Assembly (NCBI GenBank): GCA_025267735.1
Contig: CM046298.1
Location: forward strand, 38,837,917 to 38,901,916
Direction of reading: 5' to 3'
DNA: 64,000 nucleotides
Source: Mactra quadrangularis
Taxonomy: Eukaryota; Mollusca; Bivalvia; Venerida; Mactridae
Made by a program: the position numbers and the translations under genes. Shown here one piece after another: positions 1 to 12,199 of the stretch. The notes under the pieces were generated by a model that did no database searches, was not told where the DNA came from, and saw nothing but the letters and a program-made list of their open reading frames with translations. Position 1 is the stretch's first letter, and each line of letters starts with the position of its first letter.

Positions 1-145
1 GATTCGACAATTTTAATTGTTTAAATAATATGACAATTCTTATTTCTTCAACAATTCTAATTTCTTAAACAATTTAACAATTCAATTTTAAAGCTATTTG
101 ACAATTCTAATTTCTAAAACAATAGAAAATTGTTGTCTAAATATA
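1..145. repeat. Degenerate AT-rich tandem repeat at window start
   Basis: The motif acaattctaatttct recurs several times with variable spacing (positions near 30, 50, 75 and 100). It may continue beyond the window edge. Confidence 0.55.
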
Positions 146-223
146 TTAGCTGGATAGGACCAGTACAATAATGACTAGGATTCTTTCTCAGATCACCAGG
201 TTAACACTTATCACAGCACTAGC

Positions 224-620
224 CAATCTGATTAAAAACCGATCTAAAATTTCCGCTCACCTACTCGCTAATTTATATCTGGCCTTTTTCAAACGAAGGC
301 CACGTTCAGGTGACCTTTTTTCATCATAATATTCATGACGAAATTGTTATGATATGTAACTTGTTTACATCGTCTACGTCACACAATTTGAAATGAGCCA
401 CCCAATCACAGACTGTGAATAATATAGCTGTTAAATTAGCATGCAAACCTTGGTCTAAAAATAGAAATTACGAAATCAAAATGTGATGAATAGTGTTTTC
501 GTCTAGATGAAAGCTACGCATTGATTGGTCGACACAAAGTTCATCTCGACGTGACCTTCAACGGAGACAGTAGAGATCCTGTACGACAACGCTCTGCAGG
601 ATATCTGTTTACAGAGATTG
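224..620. mobile_element. MITE, CAATCT-ended family, full copy with 9-bp target-site duplication
   Basis: The element begins CAATCTGATT and ends AGATTG, flanked by the direct repeat AGCACTAGC at 215-223 and 621-629. Most of it matches 8096-8389 in reverse orientation. No ORF is present. A 9-bp duplication is typical of Mutator-like elements. Confidence 0.8.
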
Positions 621-3600
621 AGCACTAGCTTGTGTAAGCATGTGAATAAATAAATATTGAAGAAGATGAAAATGGATATGAAATGCTTTCTCTTGTTGAC
701 TTTCCATACATCTGCCCTGATCTGGCTATTAGCCCAAACAAATATACCTATGGTAATTTCAGCCTCTTTAAATCCTTAGATATTGAATCCACAGACAGTT
801 CTGCCAGTATATAGCAATTCAGACTACCTGCTATGGCAGGGGTAATAATTTCTGAACTCCTTGCTGAAACCTGAAAACCGAACTATTTTCTGTGTGGAGC
901 CAAATCCTCAATAAGTGTGATGAGTTGTCTGTCTCAGTAACATCGTCTCAAAAGATTTATTACATTGCTAGTTGGGGTTCCAAATTATTTTTCCTTTGCT
1001 TCAAAATAAAACAGTAAATCAATGCTCCCAGTCAAGAATGCGCTCTTGTCTGAATGGTTAGGCATGCGCTTTCCTCTCAACAGTTGGATTAACATGTATC
1101 TTCCCCCAACGACCAGAATCTGGTAATCAAACATTTCTATTGATGGATGCTTATTTATAGAAACACTTGCCAAGTTGGCATTAAAAATCATTGCTTGATA
1201 TTGGGTATAAAACTATTCTTTTTATGATAAAGAATCATAATTTTCCTGCTTTTATTTTGAAAATATTGTAAAACTTAGTATATAATATTCAAATTTTCAA
1301 ACTTTTGTTTTATTTGCTCTTAAAACATTTCTTTATTATTCATAATGATAAAAGACATGGCTTGTTGTAACAGTAATGTGGTGCCTTTAATATGAGTTCT
1401 TAGTTACGTAATACCGTGTCAAATGTAACATATACAATGAGTTATGTTCATTTATTATTCAAGTAATACAGATATATTTCACATAAAGTCTTATAGATGT
1501 CATATGTAATATGAACATACGTCCCTTTAATGTGGCTTGTATGGGAATATCAAATATTCATATCTCATAGAACACTAAGGACTCCTCCGCCTTCGAGAAT
1601 TAAGAAATAAAAACAAACTTTCAGATCATTGAGGTTTTTATAGCAACCATACTTGTAGTTCAGCTGTTTATCAATTTCAAGGATTAGTAATAACTATTGC
1701 TAATATAGAGGCAACTATTCTTAAAAGAATATTGCAGCACTAAAACCGTATAGAAAAGCCTTTCATTTTTTCTAAGGTCGTCGTTGATATAAAAAGTTAC
1801 TGGAACATAACTTTTTATGTACACAGAAATTATAATACATTGTGCAATAAATGCTTCTTTTGTGCAAGATGTCTTAGACGATATGGTCATGTTATGCACG
1901 CCTCCGCCTGCATCAAAACAATCTTCAATATGAACATCCCATCCTCCAGAAAACGTTGGTGCCCAAGAAAGACATGGTCAGAATGTATTTAAAGTCTTAT
2001 TTAAAAGCATTCAACCTCTAGAACAATGATCCTCTAAACTGGGTTTTGTGGAGATCAGATATATTAAAAAGGATACTGAAAAGGATTACAGTACAACCTC
2101 TCTTGAACAACACCCACTTGCAGAGACTTAAGTATGTTATTGTTCAGTGGTTGTTGCTCTGCTGGAGTTAAATTCAATTTAAATTATATCTAAGGGAAAT
2201 ATCAAAAACTGTTATTGTGCAGATAATTAGTTCAGTAGAGGGCCGCTCTGTAGAGGTTATACTGTATAAGACAAGAGGAATGTTTTTATTGTAAAATTTG
2301 CGCACATGAAATTTGTGTTAATGGACCCTTCCGAATGTGACCTTTTTATTTGAATAACAATACTTTTACCCACGCATATAAGCGTGTGCTCTTTTGTTGA
2401 CACCTTGTTTGTGGGACAAAAAGTAACTGTAAACCTTCGTTAAATATGCTAATAGGTAAGGTCATGGAAAGGTCCATTAATTCTTGTGCACGTGGTGTCT
2501 TTGATATGACCAAAATATGAGTTAGAGTGGGAACTTAATTTTTTATTTTGATAGTTATATAATTGAAAGTTTTATAGTGAAAAATAACGAGAAATAAATT
2601 CAAAATGTGGTTTTGAATTACTATTTTACAAAGTTAAGGATAGTTCAAGTAAGTGTTTGAAAAGTTCAGTATTTCTAGTATAAAGATGTGGCAGCAAGAT
2701 GAAGTATATATAATGTTTATAATACGCAATGGATTATTGATAGTAAGGCCAGCCAGTGGACGATGGGAAATCTGGTCAGTTGCTTAGGAAAAATCCATGA
2801 TTGCAAGGTGCAAAGTCAAATTCTGGTCCAATGATTCTGCCAGAACACACACCAGCGTCAGCACCTGTGTATCATACCAAACATCCAGCCATTGTGTGTC
2901 GTATAGTAGCAAAATAAACTATAAATGATAAAAATTGTAATTAGATTATCAATAGAAAGGAAGCCACGACATGTCGATAAGGAACATATGACATACACAC
3001 GTACTTATAGTATCTATGACATCCAAGCATGGTAGGAGCTGATTCGTAAAACGGCGTTCGCCAGCTCAGAACCGTGTCGACTGCCTTTAGTTATAATACG
3101 TTTTTCCTAGAAAGATTTAGTAATACTATTTTCGTCGTTAGAAAAATACATCGCAAATACATCTTGATAAAACGTTTGAAAGAAACGTCATTGCAGGGAC
3201 GCAAATGTTGCGACGTGTTCGATACTAGCAAAGCTTATTATGTAAAGGTAAAATTTCCCAAAAGAGCAAAAAGACAAGTTAGAATAAAATAGTGCCACAT
3301 TTAAGGAGAGACAATGTCATATTGAAGACTTCACGACTAAACTGTGACACATCAGGGCTATTTATTGTCAGACTATATAGCTTTTAGTTAGAACACAAAC
3401 AGTCAGTGAAGTACAAATTTTTCTACTATACGGTGTATGGCATGTTTTATCGTTATAAAGAATTTTGACAATTTTGATATACTTACTTACTTGTATGTGT
3501 TTAAGTTTGATATGATGAGTCATGCTCAAATATATCCATATGAATAAGATGAAACAATTGTTTGAACATTATATACATTATAATTCAATCAAGTGCAACG

Positions 3601-3695
3601 ATACCTCTTATATGTCTGTCATAGAATTTGCTGACTTATAATAAATACCTGTATTAACGATTTTCATTTTACTGAACATGCAATTTTATAGTCTG
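621..3695. other. AT-rich stretch, nothing recognised
   Basis: Short ORFs here (71-72 aa) are low complexity or Lys/Tyr-rich and lack splice context. No RNA gene or clear repeat was seen. Confidence 0.5.
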
Positions 3696-4218
3696 TTTTT
3701 CGGCGCAGCTGTCTAAGCCAACTTTTGACCTATATCTTAACCAATACAATTTGCTCTACCATAGCTGTTTGTCCAAAGAAAATCCTTCACGGTACAAAGA
3801 AATGGATAAAACACATGACACCATTGGCTATTTGTGATAAAACTGGTGCGTAGCACGTACAGTAGCTGCGACTATTTACTCTGTGTATAGTGAGTGACTC
3901 ACTATGCTAATTGATCACACATACGTCGTGATACGCCCCTTGCGGTATAACTAAACTGCGAATATGAATCAGCGCACGCTCGGAATGAGTTTTCATTTTG
4001 TCATAATTATGTAGGGCGCCATCGAGCATTTCTATCAAATTGTTTTATGTTCGCCAGAAAAGTTACATAAATCGTTTGGTCATTCTGGAAAGAAGTGATT
4101 TTTAATCGAAAATCCATGGCATTGTTATTAAAGATGTTTTTAATTTTAGAATCGGACAGATTTTCCAAATTGACCTATCAGCGAAGTGGGAATATATTTG
4201 GACAGAAATTGTCAGTTA
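3696..4218 (+). repeat. Long inverted arm, left copy
   Basis: This ~520-bp sequence, beginning TTTTTCGGCGCAGCTGTC, is repeated in inverted orientation at 10371-10887. The outer ends of the two copies correspond. A partial copy is present at 47014-47253. No coding content was recognised. Confidence 0.85.
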
Positions 4219-5024
4219 AGATTGTCAGTAAGATAAGGAAACAACAAAACACACTTCAAGAAAAAACGTCCATGAACCCCGAATAAAAACACTGAACGAA
4301 GTAAATGATAAAAGGGTCAGAGAGGTGTTGTGTCATCACAAAGTAAGACAAATCTCCTTTGTTCACTATATTGTCTTGTCTGTTTTAATGATCTTCAAGA
4401 AAATTTGGTTCACGGAATAACATTTTTACTTACGCATATTTTGTTCTTATTGACGATTATATTAATATATTTATATTTTATACCATAAATATATTTAGAA
4501 ATTTGTATGGAAATAGAACAACGCTCGGCCTTAGTGTTACAAGTGTTTTCTTATGATGGAATTTATTAATCAAATAATACATATCTTTCAAAGGTAATAA
4601 AAAGAAACTTGTATTCGCTTCAACCGAACTTTATTCCAGAAAATATTTTAGGGCAGATTTGATTTAATTATCTGACACAATTGCGGATGCGTCATTGAGA
4701 AAAATAGATGAACACTGTGATATTCATGCTAAACAATAATGAATTGTTATAGTCTAAGCAGGACGGTCCCTAAAAATTTCGGACGAAATTTCTGAGCGAA
4801 CAATATTACAATTTCAGACAAAAAAATGTTTATATATTTCTTTAAATTTCAATGATTTAAAGCAAAAGTCCTGACCTGTAACTGAAAACAAGTAAAAATA
4901 AATTACCATTTTCGGAGTCATTCGGAACAACTCGGTGATAGCTGCGCTGGTTGATCGTCAATTTACGGAAAACTACCGAATGGTTTCCGAATATTTCGGA
5001 GTGAGATATTTTTATATAAAAAGT

Positions 5025-5117
5025 CACAGGCGGCCGGTACGACCCCAAATCAAAAACACTATAATATATACATGTATATTTAGCGCTTTTGATTCGGGAC
5101 AGTGCAGGCCGCCTGTG
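5025..5117. repeat. GC-rich fold-back hairpin
   Basis: CACAGGCGGCC at 5025 pairs with GGCCGCCTGTG ending at 5117, and the pairing extends inward through AATCAAAA/TTTTGATT. A third related end (GGTCGCCTGTGCATA) follows near 5155. ORFs on both strands here result from the symmetry. Confidence 0.7.
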
Positions 5118-5336
5118 CATAAAGTAGTGTCGTAGATGGCCCGGGGACGTGTCGGTCGCCTGTGCATATAACAGGAAAGGTAGTTCATTCTTTAAGTAAA
5201 TCTTGATTGAAATAAACACACTAAAAGCACATATTTATTGTCTCCATAATGAAGGGTTTGCTAAACATACATGTAAAATAAAAACTATGGCATGTGAAAT
5301 TGCTACACTAGTATACCATATTCATTTATTTATACT

Positions 5337-5520
5337 GGGGTTAACGCCGTGTCAACACATTTTAGGTTATTTTACGGCGCCTAGCGCACCTAACCTAGCT
5401 TTCCTAGCCAATTTTTGTCTATAACCAGCACTCACCTACCCTTCCACAAGTAAACATACGGAAACTTCTCAACATACCTTATTAACGTAGGAAAATTGAC
5501 ATTATTGTCAAATTTTCATT
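5337..5520 (-). mobile_element. SINE family A, truncated copy without the tRNA-like head
   Basis: On the - strand it carries the family body (CTTCCACAAG, CTACCC complement) and the 3' tail ending ACGGCGTTAA. The tRNA-like head is missing. Confidence 0.75.
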
Positions 5521-5986
5521 GAAGAGTAATACGTGAAATACAATGCGATTTAAAATATTCCATGGCTAGGGGTAATGTTGGTTATTCAAGTATTATATGA
5601 TTATATTACCCATAAATCCATATAGATGTCAAATATAATAGGAACATATGATCTTCTAGGATTGATTATCCTGGTAAATATTGATATCAGCATGAAGATA
5701 GCTACAGGTCTATAAAATCATACTTAACTTCTATATAACATCCCGAAAACAAGGTCTTTTTGCATGGGAAGTTATGACATAAACAGCGTAAATGTATTTA
5801 ATGAATTTGGCAGCTGAACATTAAGAATTGGAATGACAATTTTTACGACTTAACTGTCAGAAGGTTAAGTATTCTATACTGTTTTCGTCAATATAGATTA
5901 GGAAGGGAATGTAATAGCATTTTATAGTCTAAGTTTCATGTCAAAACACTCAATGACTTTACAGGCATTGACCTTCCCCCCCCCTC

Positions 5987-6235
5987 CTGTGCATCTTTTC
6001 ACAAAAATTGACTCACGAAAAAAAATATCGTAAGTAAATTTTATAAAATTTTGCAATTCAAAATCAGAAGGATAATAAACATAACTATGATATGGTAATC
6101 AAAATGTATAAAATATTTTACATAATTCAATAATATTTGGTATTGATTGGCCAAGAAATAACCGTAATAGGAATGTTTCTTGCTTTTGATGTACGATCAA
6201 TTCTTTCGTAAGAATTTTTGTGCAAAGCGCCACTG
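5987..6235. mobile_element. MITE with TTTTCACAAAAATT-type ends, copy 1
   Basis: Near its left end it reads TTTTCACAAAAATTGACTCACG; near its right end TTTCGTAAGAATTTTTGTGC. The interior is AT-rich and non-coding. It is related to 15863-16107. Confidence 0.65.
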
Positions 6236-7062
6236 GTTATTGAGCTGGAATCTCTCTGGAAAGTCACCAACTCCCTTTTATAAGCAGCTGACTAACTGGC
6301 ATTACGAAATTATAACATCATCGCAAATACACATTTACATCTGAATAGTGCGAAACATATACAGGCAAATGTCCTGTTCTTGCAAGACCCTGATGTGTTT
6401 AAAACCTTGGACCTTTCGATCCCTAAGCACATGTCTTATTACTGAACTATTAGGCCTGAAAAAAATATATAACATAACATTTTATTTATAATATTAAATT
6501 TAAATGATAATAATCATTTTGGCAAAGCGTACGCATAGCAAAATTACAGCATACAAAGAACTTATTTAAAACAACATATGGCAATCTGCTATGACAACGC
6601 CAGGGATAGCACAAAAAACGGACAAACACTCATTTCTAACTGATCACTATGTATTTTAGGCGTAGGTTTAAGACGTACAATAAAATGCTGTGTTAGTACT
6701 ACAGTACATACGGCACCTCTTTCAGGGAGATCGTGCGCTTAAGTCAGATTTCATCACGAAATATGAAAATGACATTTTTAATGTCTTTCAAGGCACAAGC
6801 CCAGTGGGATATTTTTGTCAAATTACGTGCGACCACCCACACTGACATCAAAAGAAACCCTGGGCCTTTTTTTTAATTTAAGCCTCATAAATTATACTCC
6901 TATTATTCCAATAACATTTTATTGTGTCCCTAAGGAAATCAAACGTAAGTTATATTTTATAAAATATACTTAAAGGTTGTTCTTTTTATTTCAATCTAGA
7001 TGGCGCGTGTATCAACCAAGAATTGTTGCCTTTAGTCACGTAGTAAGTCAACCCTGGAATCA

Positions 7063-7454
7063 TCATTCGGAACACTTCGATCTTTCATGAATGAATAATC
7101 TCGGTATATAGGATTCATAGGGGTCTACCCGGGTCGCTTGGGTTTTTACTACCTACGCGAGGCGAAGAACAGGCGAAGCACGTAACGATAATGCAAAATA
7201 GTTCTTGTAGTATACACACGGATCTTTGTCAAAACATATTTGTATGTTATACATTTAGCTAAATATTGTTTATATAGCGATATCAAAGAACTGTGATATT
7301 TTAATCTTTGGACTAAAAACGAAACATCACTCATTGCCTAATCGATCGTTTATTTGTATTAAACAAATATAAGTAATCAACACCGCTTGTTCCAAAATGG
7401 CGTCTAAATATGTCCGAGGTTATTCGCAGCGAATGTCCAAGGAGTTCCGAATGA
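7063..7454. mobile_element. MITE with TCATTCGGAAC ends and 8-bp target-site duplication
   Basis: Terminal inverted repeats TCATTCGGAAC and GTTCCGAATGA bound a 392-bp element flanked by TGGAATCA (7055-7062 and 7455-7462). Eight-bp duplications fit the hAT superfamily. A 9-bp reading (TGGAATCAT) is possible if the terminal T belongs to the target. A small ORF inside is not a transposase. Confidence 0.8.
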
Positions 7455-7578
7455 TGGAATCATGTGTTCATACCAACTTGTAACTTACGTGTTATTTCAC
7501 CTTTATATACATGTAGATGTAAAAAGCATTCACGTAGTCTGACACCGTTATAAAAATAAATGTAACACCATCGCCCTG

Positions 7579-7676
7579 CAATCTTCGTAAACAGATATCC
7601 TATAGACTGCTGTCGAGTAGGCAAGTGCGCGAGCGGTTAATTTTTGATCAGGGTTTTATCAGATTGATCGCCCTGA
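7579..7676. mobile_element. MITE, CAATCT-ended family, internally deleted copy
   Basis: This 98-bp copy keeps only the ends (CAATCTTCGTAAACAGATAT and ATCAGATTG). It is flanked by a perfect 9-bp duplication, ATCGCCCTG, at 7570-7578 and 7677-7685. Confidence 0.8.
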
Positions 7677-8095
7677 CATTTACTGATAGCGCTGTCCAGA
7701 CATTGGTCCAATAGGGAAAAGCAAGATGGCTTAGTACTGTCCGATATTGTTAACTAAATTAAGGAACTAAATTTCCTTTCGTATGTGATAACCTAACTTT
7801 ATATCGTTGAGCTTAATTTGACTGCGCATGACCGAATGTAATTTTCCGCGACATTTTTGTGATAGGTTTCAAAAGCTGTGGTTTCTAAGACCTTAGTTGC
7901 GAGCAACCCATGTCAAAAATCAGTAGCACGTCAACTGTTGGCTATTTTCCAGTCCATTTAGTCCTAGGTTTTAGACCAAACCGTTGGCTAAGCGGTTAGA
8001 CAATGAACACATGCTCGGTACATATTTCTTGTGCTAATTGCATGTGGCAATGAAGTTTACCGTCGTATATAACACGACATAATTGAAGTAAAAGC

Positions 8096-8389
8096 CAATC
8101 TCCGTAAACAGATATCCTGTAGAGCGTTGTCGTACAGGATCTCTACTGTCTCCGTGACCAACGTTTGCATGCTAATTTAACAGCGGTATTATTCACAGTC
8201 TGCGATTGGGCGGCTCATTTCAAATTGCGTGACGTAGACGATGTAAACAAGTTACGTATCATAACAATTTCGTCATGAATATTATGATGAGAAAAGGTCA
8301 CTTGAACGTGACCCTCGTTTGAAAAAGGCCAGATCTAAATTAGCGAGTAGGCGAGCGGAAAATTTTAGATCGGGTTTAAATCAGATTGG
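8096..8389. mobile_element. MITE, CAATCT-ended family, third copy
   Basis: This copy is inverted relative to the one at 224-620 and lacks about 100 bp of its interior. The 9-bp direct repeat AGTAAAAGC flanks it at 8087-8095 and 8390-8398. Confidence 0.8.
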
Positions 8390-8398
8390 AGTAAAAGC

Positions 8399-10370
8399 AT
8401 ACTATCCGTAATGTCCACAACCGTTTGGTACTAGTAAATGTTTTGTACATGTACAACTGTACTACGGAAAAGTTCCACTGTAAAGACCACCTTTGATATC
8501 GCAAAAGCATGCGGTTTATGGCGATTATTAAGACCCAAATGTTTATTTTGAGGAGAGAGAAGTCGCGATATTAAGACCATTTACCTACTTAGGTTATCGA
8601 TCTTGTTGGTTCTGAATGTGACACTTTTCTGTACGTCTGTAGGAAATGTTACCCATAAATCACACATCCACCTTTTCTCCTCGCCTTATAAAAGGTTATA
8701 TTATGACACAATGACATCAGTATTCACAACCCAACACGTATTTTAGCACTTATATAGTGTAACAATACTGAAAAAGTGGAACTATTTTCTATGTAGTGAT
8801 ACAACTATGTCACCTTCACACACCGAAGCGACACCTGTATAATGTTACAAAAGCAGTACCAGTGTTAGATTTAGCATAACTATGTTACTGTTATTGTGAA
8901 ATATTGACATTTAAATGTCTTTGTTTATGTATACAGTTTTTTTCTGCGCATTGTAGTCTCAAAAAAGTACCAAAGACATAAAAAGATGACTTCTTAGAAG
9001 GCCTTTGTGGAATTCCATTACTTTAACAACTTACTCAAGCTTTTTGACATAACTATTCCTGCAAGGTTAAAGCAAGAATGGGCATGGCGTAGAACGGACA
9101 ATCTTACCATCACAATTACACGCATTATTCATTTTCTTCAGATGAGCTAATTTAGGGTCTATTTTCATGCCATTTGTGCTACGGAATCCACGTTAGGTCT
9201 ACTTTTCCTTCTTGAGATGCCCTAAGCATATTTGCGTGGAAAACGCCGAGGAGTTCCAAATAAGGTGTGTTTAGACAATATCTCCGCCCATCGCTGCCGG
9301 AAGATATATTATTCTTGTTAAACCTGCTTTAAGATCATTTAATAGATGTATAATATGAGATTGCTTTACAAAATTGATAACAGGAGTTTTGACAAGTAAA
9401 ACATTTGTTTAATGATATGAATCATTTAAAAGCCCAAAATTTAATTAAACATACAGGAACTCACTGACTCCTTGTAGAAACATTTAAAACGAGAAACAAA
9501 ATGACAAATAAAACAAAGACAGTAAATGTGAGAAAACGATTGAGAGTATTGAATTTCGTGCGCGCAGAATTTAATTTTAAAATCACATTCAACAAAGTGC
9601 ATCAAATTGCATAGACAGAATGTATTAAATGTTTGTATTGCATTGGAAAGTGCGAAATTAGTAAACGTTTTATAGGATATATATGTCCGACATGCTGGTA
9701 TTTTTTTTACAACCCCATTTGTCTAAGAGTCTTTTCACACTAATTTCTTAACATACATGTATTCGTCGTGAGCATTGTGTATAAAACCTCACATGACGTG
9801 ACAAATTTATGAAATCCACTATTGATGTTTCTTGTATTATTTTTAGTGTTAAAGAAACTATACGAAACCCACCCATTATTTTTTCATTTATTTTTGTTTG
9901 AAATTTATTATATACTTAAATGTGTAAATGTCGATATTTTACAATAAACTGAAACTGAAACATCATCTAACATTTTATAGGTCTAACTATAAAAACAGTG
10001 GTATCATCATCTGGATGGAAATATTTTGAGTGTTACATAAAAATACGAGTCTTTTATAACGTGTCTATTATTCTAGTGTGATCACTTAATAGTATATCGT
10101 CGAGCTATCAACAATGGTTATGATATAACCATTTGTTGCTATCACCTTATACAACAGATAGAAAAAACAGGAACGACGCGACAGTTCAGTCTTTTTTAAA
10201 TGAATCAACATTCTAGATCAAATTAAACAAGAAATATCTTTAAAAAAAGATATTCGGCGCTCTGCTGGGTTCATTTTCAACGGTTTGAAGTATAAATGTT
10301 GGTCATGCACGGCGTACATGTATTAACTATAGGTCAAATGTAGTTTGTCCGAAATTGCAATTCAGCCTCA
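8399..10370. other. AT-rich stretch, nothing recognised
   Basis: No ORF, tRNA-like head or strong inverted repeat was noticed in this part of the inter-arm region. Confidence 0.5.
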
Positions 10371-10887
10371 ACTGACAATTTTTGTCCGAATATATTGCCA
10401 CTTCGCTGATTTGTCGATTTAGAAAATCTGTCCGATTCTAAAATTAAAAACATCTTTTAATTAATAACAATGCCATGGATATTCGATTAAAAAATCATAT
10501 CTTTCCAAAATGACCAATTGATTTATGTTACTTTTCTGGCGAACATAAAACAGTTTGATAGAAATGCTCAATGGCGGCCTACATATGACAAAATGAAAAC
10601 CCATTCCGAGCGTGCGCTGAGTCATATTCGCAGTTTAGTCATACCGCAAGGGGCGTACCACGACAAATGTGTGATCAATTCGCATAGTGAGTCACTCATT
10701 ATACACAGAGTAAATAGTCAGCAGCTACTGTACGTGCTACGCACCTGTTATCACAAATAGCCAATGGTGTCATGTGTTTCATCCATTTCTTTATACCGTA
10801 AAGGATTTTCATTGGACAAGCAGCTCAGAGCAAATTGTATCGGTTGAAAAAAGTTAAAAAGTTGGCTTAGACAGCTGCGCCGAAAAA
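10371..10887 (-). repeat. Long inverted arm, right copy
   Basis: This is the reverse complement of 3696-4218 at high identity, ending GACAGCTGCGCCGAAAAA. A second short head in the opposite sense (TTTTTCGGCGTAGCTGTC, near 10913) begins 25 bp further on. The 80-aa ORF inside is a by-product of the repeat. Confidence 0.85.
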
Positions 10888-12048
10888 GTTTGCACCTATG
10901 GTTTTGGCACATTTTTCGGCGTAGCTGTCTAAGCTGGATTTTGATCTACATTTCTGTATAATGACGTCTCTGGGATTTCGGAAATCCGCCGTTCTATTGG
11001 ATGATTTTATAAGCACTGAGAATGACGTACGGGGGAAACAGAGAAAACCCCCTCTTCGATTGGATGGCCCTGACACGCGCGAAAAAATAAAGGCCACACT
11101 ATTGTAATGCAGTGTTTTACGAAATTTTGCTTCGTTCGTAGATTATTTTTTTGGGGTAGACTTCTATTGCTTTCCAAAGTGTTTTTTTATTTTGTAACAA
11201 TAAAAAGTTACGTGTCAAACACAATATTTTATAGGTAAAATGAATTACGTCTCCAGATGTGAACCGGTTTCTAGTAAAAAGTCTGACATATTACCCAATA
11301 ATTATTAAATTAGCCTCACTACGTCCAGTTTCCGGGGTTTACACTTTGAGAGTCACAGCTCCACATATAGACCAGTTCATTGTTATTGTTATGATGTCTA
11401 TAAATAGTAACAAGGAGCTGATAAAGACTACAGGTAACCGTTCGCTGGTTGGCAAGAAATGATAGCGAGTAAATACAATGAAAACACAGTAATTTTAAAA
11501 TTGCAATTACTAAGTCATTTTTCATCAAACAATTTTGCATTTTATATCACTAGAAAGGTCTTGAAATTCATATTTTTTGTTGGCGAGTGTTTTAATGATC
11601 TGCCCTATGAAACATTTAATATTCATAGCTCGAAGAGTTATGTTTAATCAATTTAATCGTGCGGTTAAAGTGCTACTAGGGTATCAGTATTTTTTGTGAG
11701 CCACAAAATAAGAAATCTAGATGAATCGGTCTAGTAAACGCAGTTGTACCCCTTGTATATAAGTATATTAAAGGTATGTTGGAAAAATCAAAGGGAGGTA
11801 ACTTGACAATTCCCTGTGGTTATCAGTGTACGGCAATTGCATTGGCTGTCATATTGTTTACGGTGGCAATCATGTGCCAAGTCTGCGAAACTGGTCTGCA
11901 AATGTTGTTGATGAAGTCACAACTTGTATGAGCAAATACTAACGGAATCTGGCAATCCATCACCACGTCAAAAAATAGGTTTTAACATTAGTGGTTCTAT
12001 GTAAATGGCTCTTCTGTGACCTTTGACCTTTTCCTCAGGTGAGCACCC
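10888..12048. other. Non-coding stretch with a short repeat head and a probable element body
   Basis: TTTTTCGGCGTAGCTGTC near 10913 repeats the arm terminus in the opposite sense. From about 11650 the sequence probably belongs to the element whose 3' hairpin is at 12049. ORFs of 62-76 codons show no domain. Confidence 0.4.
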
Positions 12049-12070
12049 AGGGCCCTTTGGGCCCTCTTGT
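12049..12070 (+). mobile_element. Candidate Helitron/HINE-type 3' end hairpin
   Basis: AGGGCCC-ttt-GGGCCCT (12049-12065) is a perfect stem followed by CTTGT. A hairpin just before the terminus is typical of Helitron-like 3' ends. The element probably extends upstream to about 11.65 kb; its 5' end was not found. Confidence 0.45.
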
Positions 12071-12199
12071 TTTTTAATCGACGCCGTTTGTCTTTTTTAA
12101 AGACATTTCTTGTTTAATATAACATACAATAAAACCTCATTCTGTCACCTTATACACGTATTATACATACACATGTACTGTACTTGTTAAATGTAACAC

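Larger units (their letters stand above)
4219..10370. other. DNA between the long inverted arms, no gene recognised
   Basis: This 6.15-kb stretch contains a fold-back hairpin, a truncated SINE and MITEs listed separately. The short ORFs here lack recognisable domains or splice context, and no transposase was found. Confidence 0.6.

Noticed and set aside
4857..5219. 120-codon - strand ORF
   Set aside because: It spans a fold-back hairpin and shows mirrored peptide strings on the two strands, as expected from an inverted repeat.
10518..10760. 80-codon ORF
   Set aside because: It lies wholly in the long inverted arm, and the matching arm at 3.7-4.2 kb does not keep the frame open.
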